The notes beneath the pieces are model-generated. The model was not told the origin of the DNA, ran no database searches, and was given only the letters and a program-made list of their open reading frames with translations. The position numbers and the translations under genes are program-made. DNA of 64,000 nucleotides, taken from contig JANQEK010000003.1 in NCBI GenBank assembly GCA_028278405.1, positions 80,498-144,497 of the forward strand, in the 5' to 3' direction. Shown here in pieces: positions 51,327 to 61,072 of the stretch; positions within the stretch are counted from its first letter, which is position 1, and each line of letters begins with the position of its first letter. The stretch is from Nitrospinaceae bacterium. Lineage in GTDB: Bacteria > Nitrospinota > Nitrospinia > Nitrospinales > Nitrospinaceae.

Positions 51327-51931
51327 TCCTGATGATCGACAATTACGATTCCTTCACCTACAACCTCGTTCAGTACATGGGTGAGTTGGGAGCGGAGTTG
51401 GAGGTACACCGCAACGACCAGATTTCCATTGATGAAATTAAACAACGGAATCCCCGTAAGATTGTGATTTCTCCCGGTCCGTGCACCCCTTCAAAAGCAG
51501 GCATCTCGAAGGAAGTGATCAAATGTTTTGCCGGCAGGATTCCTATGCTGGGCGTCTGCCTGGGACATCAATCAGTGGTGGAGGCTTTCGGCGGCGAAAT
51601 CATCAAAGCTGGGAAGCTGATGCACGGCAAAACTTCCATGATTTCGCATGATGACAAAACTATATTCAAAGGATTGCCCAATCCGTTTGAGGCCACACGG
51701 TATCATTCTCTGGTGGTGAACCGGGACAACCTTCCGGATTGTTTTGAGGTCACTGCGGAATCGGATGATGGTGAGATCATGGGTGTCCGCCACAAGGAAC
51801 TGACGGTCGAAGGCGTGCAGTTTCATCCCGAATCAATATTGACTCTGCATGGCAAGGATCTCCTGAGGAACTTTATCGATCTTCCGGCTGAAAGGGTAAA
51901 GGAACATGAAGACTCAGGACATCCTGCATAA
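51323..51931 (+). CDS. trpG: Anthranilate synthase component II (glutamine amidotransferase)
   Basis: A 202-residue class I glutamine amidotransferase giving ammonia to TrpE. The nucleophile is Cys79 in LGVCLGHQS, and the His/Glu pair lies in [10 protein letters not shown] near the C-terminus. The early SPGPC motif is at 50-54. It overlaps trpE by 4 bases and trpD by 26, so translation is coupled. Not fused to trpD, unlike in some enterobacteria. Confidence 0.97.
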   Translation: MILMIDNYDSFTYNLVQYMGELGAELEVHRNDQISIDEIKQRNPRKIVISPGPCTPSKAGISKEVIKCFAGRIPMLGVCLGHQSVVEAFGGEIIKAGKLMHGKTSMISHDDKTIFKGLPNPFEATRYHSLVVNRDNLPDCFEVTAESDDGEIMGVRHKELTVEGVQFHPESILTLHGKDLLRNFIDLPAERVKEHEDSGHPA

Positions 51932-52919
51932 GGTGGTCGACGGCCACGACCTGACGGAAGAGGAAATGGTATCTATCATGACTCAGGTCATGGAGGGGAA
52001 GGTGGACCGTTCGCTGTTGGGCGCGTTTCTCACCGCTCTCCGTATGAAGGGAGAGACAGTCGCAGAAATATCAGGCGCCGCACAAGTCATGCGTGCCAAA
52101 GCGGAGCCGTTGAACATCCCCGTTAAGGGAGTCATCGATACCTGCGGCACCGGAGGAGATGGCGCCGACACGTTCAACATTTCCACCACCGCTGCGTTTG
52201 TAGTCGCTGGAGCGGGGATTCCGGTAGCCAAGCACGGCAATCGGGCTGTTTCCAGTCGCTCGGGAAGCGCCGATGTGTTGAAATGCCTTGGCGTCAATAT
52301 CGAAGCGAATAAAACAATTGTCGAGCGGTGCGTTGAAATGGCCGGCATCGGGTTTTTGTTTGCGCCGACTCTGCATAAAGCCATGAAACATGCGGCGGAT
52401 GTTCGCAGGGAGCTGGGTTTCCGGACCGTATTTAATCTGTTGGGACCGTTGACCAATCCTGCCGGGGTTCAGGCCCAGGTGGTGGGTGTGTTCGATTCAA
52501 AATGGACGTCGCCTCTTGCTCAGGTCCTGCAAAGCCTTGGCGCTCGTCATGCATTTGTCGTGCATGGCGAAGATGGGCTCGATGAAATTACATTAACGTG
52601 TAACACTAAGATATCTGAGCTAAATAATCAAAATATAAAAGATTATTATCTTGATCCAACGGAAGTGGGATTTGAATATTGCTCGGAGCAGGACCTTAAA
52701 GGCGGCTCGGCGGAGGACAATGCGACGATTCTCAGGGAGTTGCTGGATGGCAAAGGCGGCCCCAAACGCGATATTGTTTTGTTGAACGCATCCGCGGCTA
52801 TCGTTGCGGCGGGCAGGGCCTCCAATTTCAAAGAGGGAATTGAGGTTGCAAAAAAATCGATCGACTCCGGCGAAGCGCGGCAAAAATTGAAAGACCTGTG
52901 CCGTCTCAGTCATTCATAA
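51906..52919 (+). CDS. trpD: Anthranilate phosphoribosyltransferase
   Basis: A 337-residue enzyme attaching the ribose-phosphate of PRPP to anthranilate. Motifs are [43 protein letters not shown] and [26 protein letters not shown] lies before the ATG inside trpG. The overlap of 26 bases with trpG is longer than the usual 4 bases, but the start is the only one that keeps the family N-terminus. Confidence 0.96.
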   Translation: MKTQDILHKVVDGHDLTEEEMVSIMTQVMEGKVDRSLLGAFLTALRMKGETVAEISGAAQVMRAKAEPLNIPVKGVIDTCGTGGDGADTFNISTTAAFVVAGAGIPVAKHGNRAVSSRSGSADVLKCLGVNIEANKTIVERCVEMAGIGFLFAPTLHKAMKHAADVRRELGFRTVFNLLGPLTNPAGVQAQVVGVFDSKWTSPLAQVLQSLGARHAFVVHGEDGLDEITLTCNTKISELNNQNIKDYYLDPTEVGFEYCSEQDLKGGSAEDNATILRELLDGKGGPKRDIVLLNASAAIVAAGRASNFKEGIEVAKKSIDSGEARQKLKDLCRLSHS

Positions 52920-52929
52920 GCAGGAAAGC

Positions 52930-53739
52930 ATGACCAATATTCTTGATGACATATTCGCCGCCAAAAAGGTGGAATTGGCAACTACCCGGCGTGAGACTCC
53001 GTTAAGCGAAGTCAAAGACAAAATCGGAGACCTGCAGGATGCCATATCCATTCTGGACGTGCTGGGTTCAGGCGAAGGAACTAAAATTGTTGCAGAGATC
53101 AAGCGGCGCACACCGTTCAAGGGTGATCTGGTAGAGCAGTTTGATCCTCTGTCGATTGCCCGAACCTATGCGGATAGCGGGGCATCGGCGATTTCAATTT
53201 TAACCGAAAGCCGTTTTTTCGGCGGTCAACTGGAATTCGTCGAGCAGATTCGCAAAGTGGTGTCGGTTCCGCTGCTGCGCAAGGATTTTATATTTGACGA
53301 ATACCAGGTGTATGAATCGCGCGCCTGTGGCGCTGATTTTTTTCTGTTGATCGCTACCATGCTGGATAAAAACCAGTTGAAGGACTTATTGGATCTGGGT
53401 CGGGAAATCGGATTAACGGCGCTTGTGGAGACACACGATGAAAAGGACATCGAGAAAGCGTTTCATGCCGAAGCGGAGCTGCTGGGAATTAATAACAGGG
53501 ATTTGACGACCGGTAAAACGGATTTGGAAGTTTCCAGGCGTCTGCTCAAGGAAACCAGTAATATGGATCATCTGATGCTGGTGTGCGAAAGCGGAATCCA
53601 CGACCGGACGCAGATCGAGGAGTTCGAAAGATTGGGAATGCATGCGTTTCTTGTCGGCGAAAGCCTGATGAAAGCGCCTAATATTTCCGATAAGCTTCGG
53701 GAGTTTACGGGACATGGCAAAACCCAACCCGCGGGTTAA
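52930..53739 (+). CDS. trpC: Indole-3-glycerol phosphate synthase
   Basis: A 269-residue (beta/alpha)8 enzyme closing the indole ring. KVVAEIKRRTPFKG-like entry (residues about 54-67, IVAEIKRRTPFKGD), SILTESRFFGG, LLRKDFIFDEYQVYE, LGINNRDLTTG, LVCESGI and FLVGESLM are conserved. It is not fused to trpF. It starts 10 bases after trpD and overlaps trpF by 26 bases. Confidence 0.96.
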   Translation: MTNILDDIFAAKKVELATTRRETPLSEVKDKIGDLQDAISILDVLGSGEGTKIVAEIKRRTPFKGDLVEQFDPLSIARTYADSGASAISILTESRFFGGQLEFVEQIRKVVSVPLLRKDFIFDEYQVYESRACGADFFLLIATMLDKNQLKDLLDLGREIGLTALVETHDEKDIEKAFHAEAELLGINNRDLTTGKTDLEVSRRLLKETSNMDHLMLVCESGIHDRTQIEEFERLGMHAFLVGESLMKAPNISDKLREFTGHGKTQPAG

Positions 53740-54337
53740 GGTCTGCGGCACCACCCGCCTGAAAGATGCGCTTTTGGCCGTGGAGTGTGGAGCCGACGCC
53801 ATCGGGTTTATTTTTTATAAGAAAAGCCCGCGCTATGTATCAGCCAAAGTAGCCGGGGAAATATGCTCCAAGCTTCCCCCTTTTGTCCACCGGGTGGGGG
53901 TGTTTGTGAATGAGGCAGCGGATAAAATCAATCGTATTGTCGATCGATGCGGATTGGATGCGGTGCAGCTGCATGGGGATGAATCTCCTGCATTTTGCAA
54001 AAAAATCAAATGCCGCGTTATAAAGGTTGTGAGGGTGAAAGATACCTCATCGTTGAAAGAAATGTCCCGGTATTCAGTCGACGCTTTTCTGCTGGATACC
54101 TACAAGGAAAATCAATGGGGTGGTACGGGTAACGTATTCGATTGGAAACTGGCCGCCCGTGCCAAAAAATACGGTCCCGTGATCCTGGCAGGAGGATTGA
54201 ATCCGCGGAACGTGAAAGAGGCCATACAAAAAGTACGGCCGTACGGGGTGGATGTCAGTTCTGGAGTCGAGCAGTCTCCAGGAAAAAAGGATCCCAAAAA
54301 AGTGAAAGCGTTTTTAAAAGCGGCGCTCAAAGGTTGA
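53714..54337 (+). CDS. trpF: Phosphoribosylanthranilate isomerase
   Basis: A 207-residue (beta/alpha)8 isomerase. [11 protein letters not shown] with the catalytic Cys near residue 10, the phosphate-binding [16 protein letters not shown], the LDTY / GGTGNVFDW segment, and [10 protein letters not shown] match the family. The catalytic Asp lies in DAFLLDTY. It overlaps trpC by 26 bases and is 13 bases before trpB. Confidence 0.95.
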   Translation: MAKPNPRVKVCGTTRLKDALLAVECGADAIGFIFYKKSPRYVSAKVAGEICSKLPPFVHRVGVFVNEAADKINRIVDRCGLDAVQLHGDESPAFCKKIKCRVIKVVRVKDTSSLKEMSRYSVDAFLLDTYKENQWGGTGNVFDWKLAARAKKYGPVILAGGLNPRNVKEAIQKVRPYGVDVSSGVEQSPGKKDPKKVKAFLKAALKG

Positions 54338-54350
54338 GAAGGAGAAGGTT

Positions 54351-55550
54351 ATGAGTACACCTACATTGCCGGATCGAAGCGGCCATTTTGGAGAGTTTGG
54401 CGGGAAGTTTGTCATCGAAACCTTGATGCCCGCCCTTGAAGAACTGGAGAAGCTTTACAATGAAGCCCGGAACGATCCCGAATTCCAGAAACAGCTCAAA
54501 TTTTATCTGGAGCATTATGTCGGGCGTCCTTCTCCCCTGTATTTTGCAGAGAACCTGACGCAGCAGTTGGGCGGCGCAAAAATCTACCTCAAGCGCGAGG
54601 ATCTGAATCACACCGGGGCGCACAAAATCAATAACACCATCGGCAGTGCTCTGTTGACACAACGCATGGGCAAGAAGAGGGTTATCGCCGAAACCGGAGC
54701 CGGTCAGCATGGTGTCGCCACAGCGACTGCCGCCGCACTGTTCGATTTGGAGTGCGATGTGTTCATGGGGGAAGAGGACATCCGGCGTCAGGAACTCAAT
54801 GTGTTCCGTATGAAACTGCTCGGGGCGCGGGTTGTCCCGGTTTCTTCCGGTACCCGCACACTGAAGGATGCCACCAGTGAAGCCATCCGCAACTGGATCA
54901 CCACCGTGGAGGATACACATTACATCATCGGTTCGGTTGTGGGACCGCATCCGTTTCCCATGATTGTGCGGGATTTCCAGCGAATTATCGGCGATGAAAC
55001 GAAAGAACAAATTCAGGAAGCTGAGGGTCGGTTGCCGGACACTTTGGTGGCCTGTGTCGGCGGGGGCAGTAATTCCATGGGTCTGTTTTATCCTTTCGCT
55101 GAGGACAAGGAAGTTAAAATGATTGGTGTGGAAGCTGCCGGACATGGTATCGAAACCGGAAAGCACGGGGCGTCTCTCGGGCACGGGGCGGTGGGAATCC
55201 TGCATGGTATGAAAAGCTACTTGCTGTTCGATGCCGACGGCCAGATCACCGAGGCGCATTCTATCTCCGCAGGGCTGGATTACCCCGGCGTGGGAGCCGA
55301 GCACAGTCATTTCAAGGACAGCAACCGCGCGGAATATGTCAACATCACCGATCAGGAAGCACTGGAAGGTTTCAAGCTGTTGTCCCGGACGGAGGGAATT
55401 ATTCCCGCGCTGGAGTCGTCCCATGCAATTGCCCAGGTCGCGAAAATAGCTCCGAAAATGAAAAAAAGTGAAGTGATTGTTCTCTGTCTGTCCGGACGGG
55501 GAGATAAGGATGTCAATCAGGTGTCGGATTTTCTAAAGGATGAATTGTGA
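54351..55550 (+). CDS. trpB: Tryptophan synthase beta subunit
   Basis: A 399-residue PLP enzyme that joins indole and serine. The PLP Lys is K92 in HTGAHKINN. The N-terminal [20 protein letters not shown], the catalytic region around [10 protein letters not shown], the phosphate loop GGGSNSMG and the C-terminal LSGRGDKD motifs identify TrpB1. It overlaps trpA by 4 bases. Confidence 0.97.
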   Translation: MSTPTLPDRSGHFGEFGGKFVIETLMPALEELEKLYNEARNDPEFQKQLKFYLEHYVGRPSPLYFAENLTQQLGGAKIYLKREDLNHTGAHKINNTIGSALLTQRMGKKRVIAETGAGQHGVATATAAALFDLECDVFMGEEDIRRQELNVFRMKLLGARVVPVSSGTRTLKDATSEAIRNWITTVEDTHYIIGSVVGPHPFPMIVRDFQRIIGDETKEQIQEAEGRLPDTLVACVGGGSNSMGLFYPFAEDKEVKMIGVEAAGHGIETGKHGASLGHGAVGILHGMKSYLLFDADGQITEAHSISAGLDYPGVGAEHSHFKDSNRAEYVNITDQEALEGFKLLSRTEGIIPALESSHAIAQVAKIAPKMKKSEVIVLCLSGRGDKDVNQVSDFLKDEL

Positions 55551-56350
55551 GCCGTATTAAGAAACGATTTGACTGGCTGAAATCGAACAGTGAAAAGGCT
55601 TTGGTAGCCTTTATCACCGCCGGTGATCCCGATCTCGAGACGACCCAGGAACTGTTCTCGGCGATTGAGGAGGGAGGCGCTGACATCATTGAACTGGGTG
55701 TACCCTTTTCCGATCCATTAGCCGATGGACCGGTTATCCAGGCGGCTTCCCAGCGCTCTCTCAAAAGCGGGACCACTTTAAAGAAAATCATCCAATTGGT
55801 GCGTGATATTCGCCAGTCGTCTCAGTTGCCTATTGTTCTAATGACCAGTTTCAACCCGGTGTTCGTTTACGGCCAGGAGGCTTTTGTACAGGATGCCGTT
55901 GACGCGGGAGTGGATGGGGTGATCATTCCCGACCTGCCGCCGGAGGAAGCAGGAGATTTTGATGCATTGGCCCAGGCGCGGAATTTGGACGTGATTTATC
56001 TGCTGGCTCCGACCAGCACATCAGACCGCATCGAGATGGTGGGTACGAAGAGTCGGGGATTTATCTATTATGTTTCACTCACCGGTGTCACCGGGACGCG
56101 GGATTCACTGGCCAAGGGGGTTGAGGAAAAAGTGACACGGATCAAGCAAGCCACCTCGTTGCCGGTTTTGATCGGTTTCGGCATTTCCGGACCGGAGCAG
56201 GCCAAAGCCGCGTCTGTATGTTCCGACGGCGTCATTGTCGGAAGCGCCATCGTACGCATGGTCGAGGAAAACCCGGACCCTGTTGAACGCAAAGAAAAAC
56301 TCAAAGATTTTGTCCGTAGCGTGAAGCAATCGCTTCAGGATGGCAAATAG
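55547..56350 (+). CDS. trpA: Tryptophan synthase alpha subunit
   Basis: A 267-residue (beta/alpha)8 subunit releasing indole from indole-3-glycerol phosphate. The catalytic Glu lies in [18 protein letters not shown] and the catalytic Asp in [21 protein letters not shown] and GFGIS are standard. The start is GTG at 55547, overlapping the trpB stop (GTGA), which fits translational coupling. Followed 9 bases later by a glycosyltransferase gene. Confidence 0.96.
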   Translation: MSRIKKRFDWLKSNSEKALVAFITAGDPDLETTQELFSAIEEGGADIIELGVPFSDPLADGPVIQAASQRSLKSGTTLKKIIQLVRDIRQSSQLPIVLMTSFNPVFVYGQEAFVQDAVDAGVDGVIIPDLPPEEAGDFDALAQARNLDVIYLLAPTSTSDRIEMVGTKSRGFIYYVSLTGVTGTRDSLAKGVEEKVTRIKQATSLPVLIGFGISGPEQAKAASVCSDGVIVGSAIVRMVEENPDPVERKEKLKDFVRSVKQSLQDGK

Positions 56351-56359
56351 GGGCAATCC

Positions 56360-57043
56360 ATGTCCCCAAAAATTTCGGTTATTATTCCCGCCTATAATGA
56401 AGAAGAATCCCTTCCCCATGTGTTGAATGATCTTCCCCGGAATCGGTTGCACCAGGTCATTGTTGTTGATAATCGTTCTACCGATCGAACCGCTGAAGTG
56501 GCTCGTGAAAACGAAGCAACAGTGGTCCATGAAAAACGCCGGGGCTATGGTCAAGCCTGTCTTTCAGGGATGGCGGCACTGGACAATCCCGATATCGTCG
56601 TGTTTCTGGACGGCGACTACAGTGACTTTCCCGAGGAAATTGATTTGCTGGTGGATCCCATAATTAATGACGAAGCGGATTTTGTTGTGGGAAGCCGGAT
56701 GATTCTGAAAGAGAGCCGGAAATCCCTGCTTCCTCAGGCCCGGTATGGAAATCAGTTGGCCGTATTTCTGATTCGGCTTTTTTTTGGGCACCGATTCACC
56801 GATCTGGGACCGTTCCGGGCCATTCGATACGAATCGTTGCAGGCCATCGGGATGCAGGATAAAAATTTCGGCTGGACGGTGGAAATGCAGATTAAAGCCG
56901 TGCAAAAGGGACTGCGCATCCGGGAGGTTCCAATCCGCTACCGGATGCGAATTGGTGTTTCCAAGATCACGGGAACGGTCTCCGGCACGCTAAAAGCGGG
57001 CGTAAAAATTATCTACACGATCTTTAAATATTTGGTAACCTAG
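56360..57043 (+). CDS. Family 2 glycosyltransferase
   Basis: A 227-residue GT-A glycosyltransferase. VIIPAYNEEESLP at the N-terminus, VVDNRSTDRTAEVA, the metal-binding DGDYSD (84-89), and GSRM in the middle match the dolichyl-phosphate-mannose-synthase-like group. There is no long membrane tail, so it probably modifies a polyprenyl phosphate or a soluble acceptor. It lies 9 bases after trpA, so it is likely transcribed with the trp genes although it has no known role in tryptophan synthesis. Confidence 0.85.
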   Translation: MSPKISVIIPAYNEEESLPHVLNDLPRNRLHQVIVVDNRSTDRTAEVARENEATVVHEKRRGYGQACLSGMAALDNPDIVVFLDGDYSDFPEEIDLLVDPIINDEADFVVGSRMILKESRKSLLPQARYGNQLAVFLIRLFFGHRFTDLGPFRAIRYESLQAIGMQDKNFGWTVEMQIKAVQKGLRIREVPIRYRMRIGVSKITGTVSGTLKAGVKIIYTIFKYLVT

Positions 57044-57100
57044 CCCCGCTCTTATCCACCGGTTTGGCCCCGGTTGTTCCTCAATAAACGGGAAATCAAG

Positions 57101-57889
57101 ATGCTGCGATTCCTCATAAAATCTTTGATTATAGGGAGTTTGGTTTTCACCGGGCTGCAAGACGCACCTGCCTTGGCAGTGGATATAGAGAGCCTGGTGA
57201 AGAGCCGATTGAGCAAAGACGGAAAAACGCTTGATTTGACCCGGATGAAAATTAAAAGTGCCGGCGCGCGTCAACTGGCCGGGATGGAAATTTTGAAGGG
57301 TGTGACCACCCTGCTTTTGGAAGGCAATCGGATCAAAAAAGAGGGAATGGAGGCTTTGGCGCAATCCCCTTACCTTGCCCAATTGAAGCATCTGGACTTA
57401 TGGGGAAACTTTCTAGGAGACCTTGGAGTACTGGCGTTGGTCGAGTCTCCTTACCTGAAAAACCTGGAAACCTTAAAACTCTGGAAAAATGAGATCGGCG
57501 AGGATGGTATTGCTCTGATGGCGGAGTCGGACCACTTTGCTCATCTCAAGACTCTGCTTTTGAACGATAACCTGATCACTCCGGAAGCGGCTAAATTTCT
57601 GGCTCAATCCAAGGCGTTTCCTGCGCTGGAAACCTTGAGCCTGTTTCGAAACGAAATGGGGGATGAAGGAGCCAAGAGCCTCGCCGAATCTCCACACTTT
57701 TCCAATCTTACTCATTTGTACGTCGGGCAAAATACCATTTCGGATGTGGGAGCGGTTGCGTTAGTCAAATCAGAGAATTTTCCAAAGCTGGTTTTACTGG
57801 ATATGATTCAGAACACGCTTGGAGAAGAAACGTTGAAAGCCATGTTTAAATATAACAAAGACCAGCGAGTTCAGATTGTTATTCGATAG
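57101..57889 (+). CDS. Exported leucine-rich repeat protein
   Basis: A 262-residue protein with a signal peptide (MLRFLIKSLIIGSLVF, cleavage near ALA/VDI) followed by about eight LRR units of the RI/GALA type (for example LKHLDLWGNFLGDLGVLALVESPYLKNL). I chose ATG 57101 since a GGGAAA site lies before it and it opens the signal peptide; an in-frame TTG at 57074 would add nine residues. Its mature sequence parallels the other two LRR proteins in the window. It acts outside the cytoplasm; the partner is unknown. The next gene begins 52 bases later. Confidence 0.85.
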   Translation: MLRFLIKSLIIGSLVFTGLQDAPALAVDIESLVKSRLSKDGKTLDLTRMKIKSAGARQLAGMEILKGVTTLLLEGNRIKKEGMEALAQSPYLAQLKHLDLWGNFLGDLGVLALVESPYLKNLETLKLWKNEIGEDGIALMAESDHFAHLKTLLLNDNLITPEAAKFLAQSKAFPALETLSLFRNEMGDEGAKSLAESPHFSNLTHLYVGQNTISDVGAVALVKSENFPKLVLLDMIQNTLGEETLKAMFKYNKDQRVQIVIR

Positions 57890-57941
57890 TTAAGGATTTA
57901 CATTAATTAGTAGTATATAATTTATTAAAAAATAACTCTTT

Positions 57942-60098
57942 ATGAGAATGATAAGATATTTAAATTCTGTCGTTTGGTTCCTCGCCTTGCTGCTATCCGG
58001 AGCAGGTGTAAGAGCAGACTCCGGAGCAGTGCCTTTTCCTTTTAAGAGCATTGGTGACGGAAAGAAGGCCACGGAAGTGGTTCTGACCCTGGTCGACGGG
58101 GTCACTGTCGATTCGACAGGTAATTTATATATCTCGCACCGGTCCAAGAACCGGATACGTAAGGTTGGTAAAGATGGCATCATCACCACCATTGCAGGCA
58201 ACGGAAGAGCGGGGTACGGTGGAGATAACGGCCCGGCTTTGAAAGCCTCATTGAACTTTCCTGCCGGGCTGTGTCACGATCCAGCAGGAAATTTGTATGT
58301 GGCTGACCGCAACAACCACCGTGTTCGCCGGATAGACGCATCAGGGATTATCACCACCGTAGCGGGAACGGGGACTCCCGATTGGGGAGGCGATGGGGGT
58401 CCGGCGGTTGAAGCGCACTTGAATTACCCATCCGATCTGGTCTGTGATGGCAAGGGGAATCTCTATATCTCCGACCGATCCAACAACCGTATTAGAAAAG
58501 TGGATTCCAAAGGGGTCATCTCCACTATCGCGGGTTTGGGCCTTCCCGAATTTGGCGGAGATTTCGGTCTGGCGACAGATGCTTTTCTTAAATACCCGTT
58601 TGGGATCGATCTCGACCAAAAAGGTAATTTGTTCATCGCTGACCGGGGCAACAATCGTATCCGTAAGGTTGATCCCCAGGGAATCATCACCACGGTCGCG
58701 GGCGATGGCACTCATTTTTTCGCAGGAGATTACGGGCCGGCCACACGCGCCAGCCTGGCTTATCCCACCGATGTGGTCGTGGACAACCGGGGCAATTTAT
58801 ACATTGCGGATCGAAACAATAATCGAATTCGCCGGGTCGACCCGCTTGGAATAATGACGACAGTCATGGGAATTGGACGGTATGAATATAACGGAGATAA
58901 TGAAATTGCTTCCGAAACTTCTCTTCATTTGCCTTTTGCATTGACGTTGAGTCATGACGAAAAACTGATTATTGTGGATCGCAATCATTTTAGGGTCAGG
59001 AGTATGGACTTAAAAACCCATTCCATTGCAACCCTCGCGGGCAATGGAAATTCCTGGTTCCGTGGTGACGGCGGACCCGGGACAGGGGCGACCCTGGAGT
59101 TTCCCTCGGGCATCGGGGTCGATAGCAAGGGCAACATTATTTTCTCTGACAAAATGAACAACCGACTGCGTTTTATCGACTCAAAAGACTTTATCTACAC
59201 TTTTGCAGGGTCCGATCATCAGGGCAATGAGGGAGATGGGGGGCCGGTTTCCGAAGCATCGCTTTACCTGCCGGACGCTATGGCTGTGGATCAGAGGGAT
59301 AACATATACATTGTTTCTCCCCAGGGAAGCAGCAAGTTCGTAAGGAAAATTGATGCGCAAGGTCGGATCACACGGTTTGCCGGAAACGGGGTGTTGGGAG
59401 ATAAAGGAGACGGTGGGCCAGCCGTGAATGCATCCTTTGGAGTGATTCAGGACATCGCGGTGGATAATCAGGGGAATGTCTATCTGGCGGATCTGACCAA
59501 CCGGAAGGTCCGTAAAGTGGACACCCAGGGAGTAATATCCACTCTTGCTTCAGAGACTTGGATAAAAATTGTGGATGAAGAAATTCACCCGAACGGGATT
59601 GCTGTCAACAAATTGGGAGAAATATTTATTTCCGACTCGGGAAGTAGTAAAATCAGAAAAATTGACCGGAAACAGAATGTAACGACTTTTGCCGGTACAG
59701 GGGAATTTAAAGATTACGGAGATGGTGGCCCGGCGATTCAAGCGGGAATCCGGTCTCCAGGCGGTCTGGCATTCAGCCCGGCCGGGGAGTTGTATATTGC
59801 GGAAGAAACCACTCATCGCATCCGAAAAATAGATAAAGAAGGAAGTATCCTTCCAGTGGCAGGAACGGGGATGGCTGGTTATGGCGGGGATGGTGGCCCG
59901 GCCGTTCTTGCACAATTGAAAAGCCCCTACCGCATGGTATTCGATAAAAAGGGTAACCTTTACTTTTCGGACCGAGATAATCACCGAATTCGAAAAATTG
60001 ATCCCCAGGGGATTATTACCACGGTGGCTGGGAATAATAATGTCGGCTGGATGCAGGATGGATTGGAAGTTCGCATAACGGTGCACAATTTTCCATGA
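57942..60098 (+). CDS. Exported NHL-repeat protein
   Basis: A 718-residue protein with a signal peptide (cleavage near VRA/DSG, residue 26) and about 12-13 NHL-type repeats of 54-57 residues. Each has the pattern GDGGPA...L..P.G...D..GN.YIADRNNHRIRKID..G.I.TVAGNG. These fold into one or two six-bladed beta-propellers. NHL propellers bind proteins, peptides or polysaccharide, and some are lyases. No catalytic residues are evident. The 52-base gap before it is AT-rich and holds a TATAAT at 57916-57921 without a good -35, so an internal promoter is possible. No Shine-Dalgarno is seen. It overlaps the next gene by 4 bases. Confidence 0.85.
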   Translation: MRMIRYLNSVVWFLALLLSGAGVRADSGAVPFPFKSIGDGKKATEVVLTLVDGVTVDSTGNLYISHRSKNRIRKVGKDGIITTIAGNGRAGYGGDNGPALKASLNFPAGLCHDPAGNLYVADRNNHRVRRIDASGIITTVAGTGTPDWGGDGGPAVEAHLNYPSDLVCDGKGNLYISDRSNNRIRKVDSKGVISTIAGLGLPEFGGDFGLATDAFLKYPFGIDLDQKGNLFIADRGNNRIRKVDPQGIITTVAGDGTHFFAGDYGPATRASLAYPTDVVVDNRGNLYIADRNNNRIRRVDPLGIMTTVMGIGRYEYNGDNEIASETSLHLPFALTLSHDEKLIIVDRNHFRVRSMDLKTHSIATLAGNGNSWFRGDGGPGTGATLEFPSGIGVDSKGNIIFSDKMNNRLRFIDSKDFIYTFAGSDHQGNEGDGGPVSEASLYLPDAMAVDQRDNIYIVSPQGSSKFVRKIDAQGRITRFAGNGVLGDKGDGGPAVNASFGVIQDIAVDNQGNVYLADLTNRKVRKVDTQGVISTLASETWIKIVDEEIHPNGIAVNKLGEIFISDSGSSKIRKIDRKQNVTTFAGTGEFKDYGDGGPAIQAGIRSPGGLAFSPAGELYIAEETTHRIRKIDKEGSILPVAGTGMAGYGGDGGPAVLAQLKSPYRMVFDKKGNLYFSDRDNHRIRKIDPQGIITTVAGNNNVGWMQDGLEVRITVHNFP

Positions 60099-61072
60099 AT
60101 AAAAGACGTATAAAAAAAACCATTGGGATGAGATGGCTGGGAGCGTTGATCCTGTTTTTGGCAGGGGCGGGGACCGCGTTTGCGTTGGATATCAACGTGC
60201 TCATCCTCAAGGACTTAAAGCAGGATGGCAAATACCTGAAATTGAATCACAGCGGAATGCTGTATGACGCGGGTATCAAGCAATTAGCCGAATCGAAACT
60301 TCTTGAAAAGGTTGAAACCCTTGATTTGAATACCCACAATATCGGCGACGAAGGTGCCGAAGCGATCGCTCAGTCCAAATTCCTGAAAAACCTAAAAGTC
60401 CTCAATCTCTTTAATAACCAGATCGAGAGTGATGGCGTAAAAGCTTTATTTGAATCCGAGGCCTACCCAAAGTTGTCCTCGATCAGTTTGTTCGGTAATA
60501 AAATTGGGCCAAAAGGTGCAGAGGCCATCGCCGAGTCCAAAACAGTGATGAAGCTGGTTTCATTGGATCTTACCGGAAATCAGATCGGAGATGAAGGTCT
60601 CAAAGCTCTGGCTCAGTCGAAGGTGATTAGCAATATCAAAGAGTTGAGGCTGGCGAAAAACGGAATCAGCGACAGAGGCCTCAAGGTATTGAGCCAGTCC
60701 AAATTTTTAACCAATATAGAGGTATTGGATCTGGGAGAAAATAAAATTGGCCCGGACGGAATCCAAAGCATCGCTGAGTCGAAAGCGCTGACCAATCTCA
60801 AGACTTTATTGCTCAAAAATAACAAACTGGGGGATCAGGGGATGCTTTCCATGACCGAGTCGCAGGTTTTTAAAAATCTGATTGAGCTTGATTTGCAATG
60901 GAATGGTATTACCACCCAGGGGGCTATGTATCTGGCGGGTTCCAAAGTATTGGCCAGCCTTCAGTTCCTCAGGATGTGGGGAAATGAGATCGGAGAAAAG
61001 GGTGTCGGCGCCCTCAAAAAGAAACTGAAACAAATCAAAAATCCTATTTATCCTTCGGCAGCCAGTGAGTAA
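60095..61072 (+). CDS. Exported leucine-rich repeat protein
   Basis: A 325-residue protein with a signal peptide (cleavage near TAFA/LDI, residue about 31) and about nine RI/GALA-type LRR units (LKVLNLFNNQIESDGVKALFESEAYPKL and so on). Its start overlaps the NHL stop by 4 bases (ATGA), and its end overlaps proA by 8 bases, so the three genes are coupled. It is the third LRR paralogue in the window and the most repeat-regular one. Confidence 0.87.
   Translation: MNKRRIKKTIGMRWLGALILFLAGAGTAFALDINVLILKDLKQDGKYLKLNHSGMLYDAGIKQLAESKLLEKVETLDLNTHNIGDEGAEAIAQSKFLKNLKVLNLFNNQIESDGVKALFESEAYPKLSSISLFGNKIGPKGAEAIAESKTVMKLVSLDLTGNQIGDEGLKALAQSKVISNIKELRLAKNGISDRGLKVLSQSKFLTNIEVLDLGENKIGPDGIQSIAESKALTNLKTLLLKNNKLGDQGMLSMTESQVFKNLIELDLQWNGITTQGAMYLAGSKVLASLQFLRMWGNEIGEKGVGALKKKLKQIKNPIYPSAASE

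Noticed and set aside
54327..55424. Open frame of 365 codons antisense to trpB
   Set aside because: Lies wholly within the recognised trpB gene and has no recognisable protein features.
57890..57941. Full promoter in the AT-rich gap before the NHL gene
   Set aside because: A TATAAT is present at 57916-57921 but no -35 box lies at an acceptable distance.
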